Source of the DNA: Opitutaceae bacterium
Lineage (GTDB): Bacteria > Verrucomicrobiota > Verrucomicrobiia > Opitutales > Opitutaceae
Reading direction: 5' to 3'
Assembly: GCA_028284385.1 (NCBI GenBank)
Contig: JANQRT010000068.1
Coordinates: forward strand, 299,727 to 363,726
Length of the DNA stretch: 64,000 bases
Positions within the stretch are counted from its first letter, which is position 1. Every line of letters starts with the position of its first letter. This document shows, one piece after another, positions 25,804-34,254 of the stretch. The notes under the pieces are model-generated. The model searched no databases and had not been told where the DNA came from. It worked only from the letters and a program-made list of their open reading frames with translations. The position numbers were made by a program, and so were the translations under genes.

Positions 25804-26607
25804 TTACTCACATAGTGCTAGATATGATTCGTGTTGTTCAAGATCATACTCTTCCGCTAGATATTTTAGTTCTTTATAATTAATTACTGGGCCATATTTT
25901 AATTTTATGGAATGATCAAATTCTCTTTGATGTTCTGATTTCATTCCATCGACTATGGATCTATTCTGAACGAAAAAAGCTTTACCTTGGCCGCCAGGAA
26001 CTACTGTTGGCCATACAAAAACTGACGAGGTATTCTCTTTAATACACAGATGGATTGCGGCTAGCGGGCTCTTGTGGTCCACATATTTTATAGCTAGAGA
26101 AAAAGATGGAGTATCTTTTAGCTCAAAAAGTGTATCTAGTATCCATACAGCTTTATCCTTGCTATTGACCGATGCAATTCTTGAAAATTTTTTAATTGAT
26201 CCATCCATTATTTTTTTATGGGTAAGATCAAAGTAATCCACTGCATTTTGATTTATTTTTTTCGGAGGATCCGAAAGCATATGTGTGTATATTTCGTCAC
26301 TAAGAATGGACTCACTTAACAAATTATCAAAAAGTCCTTCTTGCGAGCTGATTAACTCAGCTTTAGAAAGATCACTAATTGAATTAATGGAAATTGTATT
26401 CTTCTCAATGACTGCTATTAAGTATGGGATAGTTATGCCCAGAAAAATAAGGAGTACTACAGTATAGAATTCTGTAGAAAAATCTATGCCGTAGTCGGAA
26501 AATATTGCCCTAACAATGCCGTTGACGCCTATGATTACAACCAGGACGGAAACAATTACTATTAGCCATTTTTTCCCTCGTTCCGAAACATTCATTAATA
26601 CTTCCAT
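25804..26607 (-). CDS. Two-TM membrane protein of unknown function, AT-rich
   Basis: From the ATG at 26607 the product is 267 residues with two N-terminal transmembrane helices (WLIVIVSVLVVIIGVNGIV and YTVVLLIFLGITIPYLIAV) and a cytoplasmic C-terminal domain of about 190 residues. That domain has an alternating pattern (IKKFSRIASVNSKDKAVWIL, then a ..LAIKYVDHKSPLAAIHLCI.. strand, then FVWPTVVPGGQGKAFFVQ) that recalls phospholipase D-like or sensor folds but has no HKD motif. Base composition is clearly richer in A/T than neighbours, which suggests acquisition. A TTG 12 bases upstream is a weaker start; an ATG at 26595 is also possible. Function unknown. Confidence 0.65.
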   Translation of the reverse strand: MEVLMNVSERGKKWLIVIVSVLVVIIGVNGIVRAIFSDYGIDFSTEFYTVVLLIFLGITIPYLIAVIEKNTISINSISDLSKAELISSQEGLFDNLLSESILSDEIYTHMLSDPPKKINQNAVDYFDLTHKKIMDGSIKKFSRIASVNSKDKAVWILDTLFELKDTPSFSLAIKYVDHKSPLAAIHLCIKENTSSVFVWPTVVPGGQGKAFFVQNRSIVDGMKSEHQREFDHSIKLKYGPVINYKELKYLAEEYDLEQHESYLALCE

Positions 26608-26760
26608 AAAAAAGGACAAGTTATTCTCTGAGTTCAGATATCATCCTGGAAATAGGGTGAAATTCAAGCTTGAATTTAGGTGATTACGCTCATTTTCAAT
26701 AAGCTATCACCCAAATGATCTGCAAACTTGATTAATTAGATATCCCCTGATGCGAGCCCT

Positions 26761-26807
26761 ATCTGATTCGCTTGCGAAAGCGTATGAAGAGCGTCTTTCG
26801 CTCAGAT
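26761..26807. other. Imperfect stem-loop between two minus-strand genes
   Basis: ATCTGA and GCGAAAG on the left pair with CTTTCGC and TCAGAT on the right, separated by a 7-base bulge on one arm and a 14-base loop. It lies downstream of the secreted orphan (26895-27893) on the minus strand. No U-run follows in that direction, so terminator function is uncertain. Confidence 0.4.
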
Positions 26808-26894
26808 CGATTCCGCCAAAGTATCGTATTATGGATACGGGTTTAGGAGTCTAAAAACCTGCTGAATTTTAGAGATTTGTATCCAATTTTCGGA

Positions 26895-27893
26895 TTATTT
26901 TCTGATCTCGTTCTCGATTCGGTCGAGCAGCTTTTTCATCATCCCTAGCGTGATGGTTTCCATTCCTTCGAGCGAGGCGTAGGTAGTGATCTTTTCGTAG
27001 TAAGTCGTCGTGGTGTGAGTGAAGCCTGAATTGGCGTTGCCCGTCACGTCATGTTCGGTTTTTAGTTTTTGCCCGCGTTTATACTGGAGGAGATCTCCCT
27101 TCAAGTTGCGTAGAGAAGCTTTCCCGTAGGGCTGTCCTTCGTACATGAGAAAAGCCATGCCCTTGCGTTGGCTTTCAGGCACAGGATTGGGTCCAAACAT
27201 GGTAATGCTCATTTGCACCAAGGCGGTTTCCTTATCGGTGGTGCGTGTTTCGAGGTGAATGCCAATCACCGCGTCGAGATCCAGTCTTTCGCAAATGGCG
27301 TTCATGCTATTGGCCGCCTTTTTATCGTTGGCGAAAAGATCCATGGGAAGCATTTGGTAGCCGGGAGCATTAGCAGCGATGGGTGAACCGCTCAGGCTCA
27401 GTGTTTTCGCATGCCATTTCATGCCAGCCTTAATCATAGCTCCCAATTCCGGCTCGAACGAATCGTAGTAGGCGATGTCTTGCGGCGAATCGAGGAAGTC
27501 TGCAGGAGTCAGGAGTGAAGAGCCTCTGGCTTCGAACTCTTTCTTTAACGCGGGAATAACCTGGTCTGTGTAGAATCCGGCTAAGGCATTGCCGTTGCTC
27601 TTGGGCAGCGAGCTGATCTTGGTGGGATTGTGAGGCAAGTAGGCTTTACTGCTACGATTACCCAGATCTTTGAGATAGACCGAAATCAAACCAATGCGTT
27701 TAGGCAGCGAATCTAGGGCAGGGAGGTAGGGTCCGGGGCCTTCTCCTTTCTTGGTGCCCTTGACCATATCGACTTTGGTGGCGCTGTAGAATCCATTTTC
27801 TCCACGGCCACTTGCATAATCCTCGAGGGTGACGGCCTGAGCAAATGAGACTAGGATAGCTATGGGTATGATTAAGCGAAAGTATTTCATCAA
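26895..27893 (-). CDS. Secreted protein of unknown function
   Basis: The 332-residue protein has a signal peptide (MMKYFRLIIPIAILVSFAQA). The mature part has no recognised domain. Visible features are a block 'KRIGLISVYLKDLG', a 'LDLDAVIGIHLETRTT' strand, and a Tyr/Thr-rich 'GFTHTTTTYYEKITTYASLEG' segment near the C-terminus. Base composition is like the core genes. It is a single gene, divergent from the HAD hydrolase. The pattern of alternating strands suggests a periplasmic alpha/beta protein. Confidence 0.7.
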   Translation of the reverse strand: MMKYFRLIIPIAILVSFAQAVTLEDYASGRGENGFYSATKVDMVKGTKKGEGPGPYLPALDSLPKRIGLISVYLKDLGNRSSKAYLPHNPTKISSLPKSNGNALAGFYTDQVIPALKKEFEARGSSLLTPADFLDSPQDIAYYDSFEPELGAMIKAGMKWHAKTLSLSGSPIAANAPGYQMLPMDLFANDKKAANSMNAICERLDLDAVIGIHLETRTTDKETALVQMSITMFGPNPVPESQRKGMAFLMYEGQPYGKASLRNLKGDLLQYKRGQKLKTEHDVTGNANSGFTHTTTTYYEKITTYASLEGMETITLGMMKKLLDRIENEIRK

Positions 27894-28071
27894 AAGCAGC
27901 GTTGGTTTGGGACTGGGGGTTATTTGGGGTTATCCGTATTCAAATATTGCTTGTCTGTTTTCAATCTTTTTCCTCGTTTGGAATCTATGCAAACGACTCG
28001 GTTCTTCAACAAGCCCACGGAGATGAACAAAATCGAACCACGAGTTGTCCCCGCCATTTTATTTTTTCGTG

Positions 28072-28710
28072 ATGGCAATGATAGCTCCTCTTAAAATCAA
28101 GTGCGTCCTTTTGGACTATGGGAATGTGCTTTGTCCGCGGCAGGATCCGGATTGCGTGGACGAGATGGTTCGCCTGTCGGGTGTGGAGCGGGATGTATTC
28201 ATAAAAAACTACGATAATAGTCGTCGCGAGTACGATGGCGGTGGCATCGATGGGATCGAATACTGGACGCGTTTCCTGGGCCGCTTTGACATCAAGGGGG
28301 ATCCTGCACTATGCCAGGCTTTGTACGAAGCCGATGTTCGGAGCTGGACGCCAATCGATGACGAAATCATCACCTTGGCCTTCGACCTGCAAAGAGCCGG
28401 TACGAAGATCGGCGTTCTTTCCAATATGCCGATGGAGGAGGCTCAGCACTTTAAGCGTATCCACGATTGGATGCCGCGTTTCGACTTTCTGTTTCTGTCA
28501 TCCGAAATGGGTATGGTGAAGCCGGACGCGGAGATCTATGAAACGGTGCTTAAAGCAATCGCTCTTCCGCCCGAGTCCGTTCTCTTCATTGACGACAAGC
28601 CGGAAAATATCGAGGCCGCTCGTCGCAGCGGAATGCAGGGTCTCATTTACGAATCGAAGGAGAAGTCGTTTCCCATTCTTGCAGATTGTTTGAAGCCTTT
28701 ACTGGTTTGA
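28072..28710 (+). CDS. HAD-superfamily hydrolase, subfamily IA
   Basis: The 212-residue protein has all four HAD motifs: motif I LLDYGNVL (nucleophile Asp, though the usual second Asp position is Asn-like in DYGN), motif II VLSNMP, motif III Lys in GMVKPDAEIY, and motif IV FIDDKPENIEAA. A helical cap lies between motifs I and II. The DYGNV form of motif I, with Gly-Asn instead of the second Asp, resembles the YihX-type group; phosphatase activity is likely but the substrate is unknown. ATG at 28072 (or 28078) is preferred over the upstream TTG because the fold begins at once. Confidence 0.88.
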   Translation: MAMIAPLKIKCVLLDYGNVLCPRQDPDCVDEMVRLSGVERDVFIKNYDNSRREYDGGGIDGIEYWTRFLGRFDIKGDPALCQALYEADVRSWTPIDDEIITLAFDLQRAGTKIGVLSNMPMEEAQHFKRIHDWMPRFDFLFLSSEMGMVKPDAEIYETVLKAIALPPESVLFIDDKPENIEAARRSGMQGLIYESKEKSFPILADCLKPLLV

Positions 28711-28838
28711 TAGGTGATTCAGGAGTACTGGTTCGCCCAGGAGTTTTCATCAGGATGTCTTTCTTTCCTCAGGCTTTAAATGTAGAAATGGCTTGGCAGC
28801 CAAGGGGTTGTTTTTGACTGTTGTAGTTTCCTCTTTGC

Positions 28839-28859
28839 GGACGAGCTGGCAGCTCGTCC
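28839..28859. repeat. REP-like palindrome, copy A
   Basis: GGACGAGCT-GGC-AGCTCGTCC is a perfect 9-bp stem with a 3-base loop. Read on the minus strand it is TAGGGACGAGCTGCC..., the same head as copies B and C. It is in the gene-free space before the DUF4212 gene, in divergent orientation to copy B. Confidence 0.8.
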
Positions 28860-28881
28860 CTAACTGGATTCCTTTTGGTAG

Positions 28882-28902
28882 GGACGACTTGCCAAGTCGT
28901 CC
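28882..28902. repeat. REP-like palindrome, copy B
   Basis: GGACGACTT-GCC-AAGTCGTCC, a perfect 9-bp stem with a 3-base loop, preceded by GGTAG. It differs from the element at 53562-53582 only in one loop base. The two share the GGTAGGGACGACTTGC head, indicating one repeat family. Confidence 0.85.
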
Positions 28903-28949
28903 ATAAATCCTGCCCCTTTGAAAACCTCTTCTTCTTAACCTACCATTTT

Positions 28950-29270
28950 ATGAGCAACTCTTCTCCGCCTGAAAAGGGTGACGCCTATCAGCCGCTTCTT
29001 AAGCGATATTGGAAGGGCAACGTCACCCTGATGCTAATCTTATTATTCATCTGGGCTTTGGCTGGCCTTGGTTGCGGCGTCCTGTTTGCCGACAAACTGA
29101 ATGAGATGAAAGTCGGAGGCATTCCGCTGGGCTTCTGGTTCGCCCAGCAAGGGTCGATCATCGTTTTCGTGCTGATCATTCTGGTTTTCTGTATCGTAAC
29201 CAACAAGCGAGACGAACAGCATCATAAGGATATCGAGAAACTCGATACGCAGTCCGGAGGTGGCATATGA
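28950..29270 (+). CDS. DUF4212 small subunit of a sodium/substrate symporter
   Basis: The 106-residue protein has two transmembrane helices (VTLMLILLFIWALAGLGCGVLFA and WFAQQGSIIVFVLIILVFCIVT) and the family motifs YWKGNVTLM and GFWFAQQGSI. DUF4212 proteins are always found before a large sodium:solute symporter of the VC_2705 type, as here. Its stop overlaps the ATG of that gene by 4 bases, so the two are translated together. ATG at 28950 is chosen because the upstream frame back to 28875 has no domain content. Confidence 0.9.
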   Translation: MSNSSPPEKGDAYQPLLKRYWKGNVTLMLILLFIWALAGLGCGVLFADKLNEMKVGGIPLGFWFAQQGSIIVFVLIILVFCIVTNKRDEQHHKDIEKLDTQSGGGI

Positions 29271-31120
29271 ATGTGCAGCAGTGGACGCTGGTCTTCGTCG
29301 GGCTTTCCTTTAGCCTCTATCTCTACATAGCATGGCGTAGTCGAGTGAAGGATACGCAGGGCTTCTACGTAGCGGGTAGGGGAGTGCCATCTTACGCCAA
29401 CGGTATGGCGACTGCCGCCGACTGGATGAGCGCGGCTTCCTTTATTTCCATGGCAGGCCTCGTTTCTACCATGGGCTATTCGGGTGGGGTTTATTTGATG
29501 GGCTGGACGGGTGGCTATGTGCTGCTCGCTTTGCTGCTGGCTCCGTACTTGCGCAAGTCGGGACGTTTCACAGTGCCCGAGTTTGTGGGCGATCGCTACG
29601 ATTCCGATCTCGCTCGCTTCGTGGCGGTGCTTTGCGCGATCTTCGTGAGCTTCACCTATGTGGCTGGCCAGATGCGTGGCGTCGGTGTGGTCTTCTCTCG
29701 CTTCCTCGAGGTCGACATCAATCTGGGTGTCTTCATTGGCATGGCGATTGTCTTCGTCTATGCCACGCTTGGCGGAATGAAGGGAATCACGTGGACCCAG
29801 GTAGCGCAATATTGGGTACTGATTACCGCCTTCCTGGTTCCAGCCATCGCCATCAGCATTAAACTGACCGGAAACCCGATTCCTCAAGTCGGACTGGGCT
29901 CAGTCCTCGATCCCGAGCTGGCTGGCGCGGATGGTATTTATCTTTTGGATAAACTGAATCAAATCCAGGAAGATCTCGGCTTTAGCAGCTATACCGACAC
30001 GTTTGTCGGCGGCTGGGACAAGGCCAACGTCTTTTTCGTGGCCTTGGCTCTCATGGTGGGCACGGCAGGGTTGCCACATGTGATCGTACGCTTCTATACG
30101 GTGAAAAACATAAGAGCCGCTCGTTGGAGCGCCTTCTGGGCTCTATTGTTTATCGCGTTGCTTTATCTAACAGCGCCCGCCACGGCCGCCTTCGCTCGCT
30201 ATTTCATGATCGAAAGTCTGAACGGCCGGTCCGAAGCCGAGTTGCCTTCCTGGTTTACCAGTTGGGAAAAGACCGGACTCATTTTATGGCTGGATGATGG
30301 AGATGGAGAAATTCGGTATTCGGCTGGCGATGACAACGAAGTGTTTCGTAGAGGAAAGCTGGAGACTTATGAGATAACCGAAATTCAACTACAGCATCAA
30401 CATTGGGTTGATACCAATGGACAGGAGGGAGAGGACGCCCGTAAGCTGCTGCGAGAGCGAGGCTTAAACGGGCCCGATCGTGACATTATCGTATTGGCCA
30501 CCCCAGAAATGGCGGAGCTTGCCAATTGGATCATCGCTTTTGTGGCAGCAGGTGGCCTGGCGGCCGCTCTTTCGACGGCGAGTGGTCTCTTGCTCGTGAT
30601 TTCATCCAGCGTGGCGCACGACCTCTATTCGAAAACGATCAATCCCAATGCTCCTGAAAGCAAAAAGCTGCTGGTGGGGCGCGTGGTGATCGGTATTTCT
30701 GTGGTGATTGCCGGATTGTTTGGCATCAAGCCGCCCGGATTCGTAAGCCAGGTGGTGGCCTTTGCCTTCGGTCTGGCTGCGTCCAGCTTCTTTCCGATTC
30801 TCGTTTTGGGTATCTTTTCTCGAAGAGTCAGCGCGATTCCCGCTATCTGTGGTATGGCGGTTGGTATTGGTTTCACAGGTTTCTATATCATCGCCTGCGT
30901 GTACGGGGGCATGAAGCCTTGGACTTTCGGTATCTTTGAAAACGGTATAAAGCCGCAGGGAATTGGATCGATCGGAATGGTTCTCAACTTTGCCGTTACT
31001 TGGAGCCTGGCCAAAATCTTTCCTGCTCCCGGGGCGAAAGTTCAGGAACTGATCGACAGTATCCGCGAACCGGAGGGCGTTGGTCCCGCCATCGATATCG
31101 AAGAAGCCATGGACCACTAG
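29267..31120 (+). CDS. Sodium:solute symporter, large subunit (VC_2705 / ActP-like)
   Basis: This 617-residue membrane protein has the SSS fold with about 13 transmembrane helices. Signature segments are DTQGFYVAGRGVPSYANGMATAADWMSAASF, GTAGLPHVIVRFYTV and ASGLLLVISSSVAHDLY. A hydrophilic insert of about 80 residues (roughly 340-420, acidic and with GDDNEVF) separates the core helices; this insert is usual for the family. With the DUF4212 subunit it should import a small carboxylate such as acetate, driven by sodium. The exact solute is not readable. The gene after it is clpB, 412 bases away. Confidence 0.92.
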   Translation: MNVQQWTLVFVGLSFSLYLYIAWRSRVKDTQGFYVAGRGVPSYANGMATAADWMSAASFISMAGLVSTMGYSGGVYLMGWTGGYVLLALLLAPYLRKSGRFTVPEFVGDRYDSDLARFVAVLCAIFVSFTYVAGQMRGVGVVFSRFLEVDINLGVFIGMAIVFVYATLGGMKGITWTQVAQYWVLITAFLVPAIAISIKLTGNPIPQVGLGSVLDPELAGADGIYLLDKLNQIQEDLGFSSYTDTFVGGWDKANVFFVALALMVGTAGLPHVIVRFYTVKNIRAARWSAFWALLFIALLYLTAPATAAFARYFMIESLNGRSEAELPSWFTSWEKTGLILWLDDGDGEIRYSAGDDNEVFRRGKLETYEITEIQLQHQHWVDTNGQEGEDARKLLRERGLNGPDRDIIVLATPEMAELANWIIAFVAAGGLAAALSTASGLLLVISSSVAHDLYSKTINPNAPESKKLLVGRVVIGISVVIAGLFGIKPPGFVSQVVAFAFGLAASSFFPILVLGIFSRRVSAIPAICGMAVGIGFTGFYIIACVYGGMKPWTFGIFENGIKPQGIGSIGMVLNFAVTWSLAKIFPAPGAKVQELIDSIREPEGVGPAIDIEEAMDH

Positions 31121-31158
31121 TCCAATAATCTTCTCTCTTCTTCTGCTTCTCCCCAAGT

Positions 31159-31223
31159 GGTAGCGGCTAGCGTCTCGCTAGCCACATGCGAGAATTTGGT
31201 CAGCGAGTAAACTAACCGCTACC
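31159..31223. repeat. REPIN-like element, GGTAGCGG family
   Basis: GGTAGCGGCTAGCG begins at 31159 and AACCGCTACC ends at 31223, giving a 65-bp element with inverted ends. The left arm also forms its own hairpin GGCTAGCG-TCT-CGCTAGCC (31165-31183). The right arm read backwards is GGTAGCGGTTAG..., about 75% like the left. Two inverted REP units around a spacer are the defining REPIN structure. Confidence 0.75.
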
Positions 31224-31408
31224 TTACGATGCCTGAAAACCTTGATTTAGAGAGAAGAAGTAGAAGAGGAAGAAGATGGAGATCCAGATTGATCATGTTT
31301 TGGGTGGGCGATGTGGCACATACTTCTCTTCTTCAGTCAGTCATAGTGTCCCGCGCGGGATTGCTCGGAAATGATAGCGTGATTTGCTTCGTCGAAATCG
31401 CCGTTTTC
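31224..31408. other. Rest of the spacer before clpB, left part
   Basis: Apart from the REPIN-like element and the clpB control region, this space holds only a purine-rich run (AGAGAGAAGAAG from 31249) that mirrors CTTCTCTCT at 31130-31138 on the other side of the REPIN-like element. I see no gene in it. Confidence 0.4.
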
Positions 31409-31409
31409 T

Positions 31410-31514
31410 AAGCGATTGATGGAAAAGGTGTAATGTAAGCGATTGGTGAAAAATTAGTCTTGGAAAGCGTCACATTGACCTTGCCTTCGGCGGGTATAGA
31501 TTCTGCAAGCGATT
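31410..31514 (+). promoter_or_regulatory. Three AAGCGATT direct repeats upstream of clpB
   Basis: AAGCGATT occurs at 31410-31417, 31437-31444 and 31507-31514. The first two are part of an 18-base near-repeat (16 of 18 identical) spaced 27 bases apart, and the third lies between the predicted -10 and the start codon. Repeated half-sites around a promoter suggest an operator for a regulator; no CIRCE element is present. This is inference from spacing and repetition. Confidence 0.45.
31475..31502 (+). promoter_or_regulatory. Candidate sigma-70-type promoter for clpB
   Basis: TTGACC at 31475-31480 and TAGATT at 31497-31502, spaced by 16 bases, give a plausible -35/-10 pair ahead of clpB. An AAGGAA ribosome binding site lies about 9 bases before the ATG at 31533. 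A CTTGGAAA near 31458 loosely recalls a heat-shock -35 but lacks a matching -10. Confidence 0.4.
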
Positions 31515-31532
31515 TCGTGAAGGAACTTTTTT

Positions 31533-34142
31533 ATGATCGACCCAAACCGACTCACTGAAATGGCTCAGAAAGCCCTGCCCGAAGCGCAGGCCATCGCTCG
31601 TCGCAAGCAGAACAACGAAGTGGATACGTTGCATTTGCTGGCGGCGTTGCTTGAGCAGGAGAAGGGGCTGGTGCAAGGCATTCTGCAGAAACTGGACATA
31701 ACTCCTTCGGCTCTTTCGCTTTCCTTGAATCGGGAATTGGATCGTCTCCCAAAAGTCAGCGGTAGCGTGGACAGCTCTAAGATTTACGTGACTCAAGCCA
31801 TGAACGAGGTTTTCACTCAGGCGGAGAAGGAGGCCGAGTCGCTAAAAGATGAATACATCAGTGTTGAGCACTTGTTTTTGGGCTTGGTCGAAGTGGCGAA
31901 GCCTGTGGCTTTGGCCGGTCTGCTTAAAAGTTTCGATTTGACGCGGTCCAAGCTGCTGGGAGCCTTGCAAGAGGTTCGCGGCAATCAGCGAGTAACTTCC
32001 AAGAATCCCGAAGCCACTTTCCAGGCCCTGGAGAAGTACGGCATGGATCTGGTTCAGCGAGCTCGTAGTGGAAAAATGGATCCCGTAATCGGTCGAGACG
32101 AGGAGATTCGTCGCGTGATTCGCATTCTTTCCCGCAAGACGAAGAACAACCCGGTCCTGATTGGCGAGCCTGGGGTCGGCAAGACGGCAATCGTAGAAGG
32201 GTTGGCCCAGCGTATCGTAAGAGGCGATGTGCCTGAAGGACTGAAGGAGAAAACGGTATTCTCTCTTGATATGGGCTCGCTTCTGGCAGGAGCGAAGTTT
32301 CGCGGCGAATTCGAGGAGCGGCTCAAGGCGGTCCTTCAGGAAGTGAAGTCGAGCGATGGCAGGATTTTGCTCTTCATCGACGAGCTGCACACGATTGTCG
32401 GGGCAGGGAAGGCCGAGGGCGCTATCGACGCCGGCAATATGCTTAAGCCGATGTTAGCTCGAGGAGAATTGCACTGTATCGGAGCGACAACGCTAGACGA
32501 GTATCGACAGTACATCGAGAAAGACGCGGCGCTCGAACGCCGTTTTCAAAACGTGCTGGTCGACCAGCCGACGGTTGAAGATTCCATATCCATTTTACGC
32601 GGACTAAAGGAACGCTTCGAGATCCACCATGGGGTTCGCATTCAAGACAATGCTCTGGTCAGCGCGGCGGTGCTTTCCAATCGGTATATTTCAGACCGTT
32701 TTCTGCCTGACAAGGCCATCGATCTGGTGGACGAGGCCTGCGCCAGCATTCGTACGGAAATGGATAGTATGCCGACCGAGCTCGACTCGCTGACTCGCCG
32801 CATCATGCAGCTTGAGATCGAGGAAGCGGCTCTCGTTCAAGAGAAGGACGACGTTTCCAAGGAACGTTTGGATTCCTTGCGTAAGGAACTTGCCAATTTG
32901 AAGGAGCAAGAGACTGCTCAACGTCGACAGTGGGAGAATGAAAAATCTTCGGTGGCTTCGTTGCAAAAGCTAAGAGAGCAAATCGAGGCCACGAAAACCG
33001 AGGTTGAAAGAGCCGAGCGCGATTACGACCTGAATCGAGCGGCGGAATTGAAACACGGACGCCTACCGGATCTGGAACGAGAGCTCTCCACCGAGGAGGC
33101 CAAGCAGAAGGAGCGCAGTCTGGTAAAGGAGGAAGTTTCTCAGGAGGAAATTGGCGATATTGTATCCAAATGGACTGGTATCCCTGTCACCCGTTTACTG
33201 GAAGGCGAAAAACAGAAACTGCTCCACATGGAGGACGAGTTGCATAAACGCGTCATCGGCCAACATGAAGCGACTAGATTTGTATCCGAAGCAATATTAC
33301 GGGCGAGAGCTGGCATCAAGGATGCCAAGCGTCCTATCGGGAGCTTCATTTTCCTCGGTCCTACCGGAGTCGGCAAAACCGAGTTGGCCAAGACTTTAGC
33401 GGTAACGCTTCTCGACAGCGAGGACGCGATCGTTCGAATCGACATGTCGGAGTACATGGAGCGGCATGCCGTCGCGAGGCTCATCGGAGCGCCTCCGGGC
33501 TACGTCGGATATGAAGAAGGGGGACAGTTGACGGAGGCGGTTCGCCGCAAGCCCTACTCGGTATTACTTTTCGACGAGATCGAGAAAGCGCATCCGGATG
33601 TATTCAATGTCTTGTTGCAAATTCTGGATGACGGCCGAGTAACCGATGCTCAAGGCCACGTGGTGGATTTCAAGAACACGATCATCATCATGACCTCGAA
33701 TATCGGCAGTCAGCGCTTGCTCGATGGGGTGACGGGCTCTGAAATCCCGGACTCGGTGCAAGAGGCGGTGATGACCGAACTCAGAGCCAGCTTCCGACCC
33801 GAGTTTCTCAACAGGGTAGACGAAACGATCATCTTCAAGCCGTTAACCTTGGAGGAGATCGAGCAAATCGTGGATCTTCTTTTGGACGAGCTGAACGCAT
33901 CGCTTGAGGAAAGGCGTATTACGGTGGAGCTGGAAGACGAGGCCAAGCAGTGGATTGCCGAGAAAGGGTTTGATCCCGTTTATGGGGCTCGTCCTTTGAA
34001 GCGCTTCATGCAGCGATCCATCCAGACTTCCTTGGCTAGGGCCATCATCGAGGGTTCCGTTTCGGAAGGTTCCACCGTCAAGTATTCGCTTGATGGCGAC
34101 AATTTGAAACTTCTTTCGACGGAAGCTGTCGAAGTTAGCTAG
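31533..34142 (+). CDS. clpB: ClpB disaggregase (Hsp100)
   Basis: This 869-residue protein has the full ClpB layout: Clp_N repeats (1-145), first AAA+ domain with Walker A GEPGVGKT (about 211-218) and Walker B LLFIDELH, a coiled-coil middle domain of normal size (about 405-535), second AAA+ domain with GPTGVGKTE (about 609-617) and LLFDEIEKAH, and the ClpB D2-small domain at the end. It threads aggregated proteins together with DnaK. The long middle domain separates it from ClpA/ClpC. It is a single-gene unit with its own promoter region and terminator. Confidence 0.97.
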   Translation: MIDPNRLTEMAQKALPEAQAIARRKQNNEVDTLHLLAALLEQEKGLVQGILQKLDITPSALSLSLNRELDRLPKVSGSVDSSKIYVTQAMNEVFTQAEKEAESLKDEYISVEHLFLGLVEVAKPVALAGLLKSFDLTRSKLLGALQEVRGNQRVTSKNPEATFQALEKYGMDLVQRARSGKMDPVIGRDEEIRRVIRILSRKTKNNPVLIGEPGVGKTAIVEGLAQRIVRGDVPEGLKEKTVFSLDMGSLLAGAKFRGEFEERLKAVLQEVKSSDGRILLFIDELHTIVGAGKAEGAIDAGNMLKPMLARGELHCIGATTLDEYRQYIEKDAALERRFQNVLVDQPTVEDSISILRGLKERFEIHHGVRIQDNALVSAAVLSNRYISDRFLPDKAIDLVDEACASIRTEMDSMPTELDSLTRRIMQLEIEEAALVQEKDDVSKERLDSLRKELANLKEQETAQRRQWENEKSSVASLQKLREQIEATKTEVERAERDYDLNRAAELKHGRLPDLERELSTEEAKQKERSLVKEEVSQEEIGDIVSKWTGIPVTRLLEGEKQKLLHMEDELHKRVIGQHEATRFVSEAILRARAGIKDAKRPIGSFIFLGPTGVGKTELAKTLAVTLLDSEDAIVRIDMSEYMERHAVARLIGAPPGYVGYEEGGQLTEAVRRKPYSVLLFDEIEKAHPDVFNVLLQILDDGRVTDAQGHVVDFKNTIIIMTSNIGSQRLLDGVTGSEIPDSVQEAVMTELRASFRPEFLNRVDETIIFKPLTLEEIEQIVDLLLDELNASLEERRITVELEDEAKQWIAEKGFDPVYGARPLKRFMQRSIQTSLARAIIEGSVSEGSTVKYSLDGDNLKLLSTEAVEVS

Positions 34143-34172
34143 ACAGAATTTACAGGCAAAAATAGGAGGAGT

Positions 34173-34209
34173 GAGCGGCTGGCCCTCAGGGCTGGCCGCT
34201 CTTATTTTT
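34173..34209 (+). terminator. Strong intrinsic terminator of clpB
   Basis: GAGCGGC-TG-GCCC pairs with GGGC-TG-GCCGCTC around a TCA loop; the two TG steps can form G-U wobbles, so the stem is 13 pairs long. TTATTTTT follows directly. It is 31 bases after the clpB stop. Confidence 0.88.
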
Positions 34210-34254
34210 GGCTTGGCGAGAAATGCTTGCGAGCGACTTTTCTAAAACGGCAAC

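Noticed and set aside
31229..31411. 60-residue plus-strand frame before clpB
   Set aside because: It runs through a purine-rich spacer beside the REPIN-like element and has an Arg-rich random look; no support.
31409..31532. CIRCE or heat-shock sigma promoter for clpB
   Set aside because: No TTAGCACTC-type inverted repeat; CTTGGAAA near 31458 lacks a matching -10, so a heat-shock promoter is not supported.
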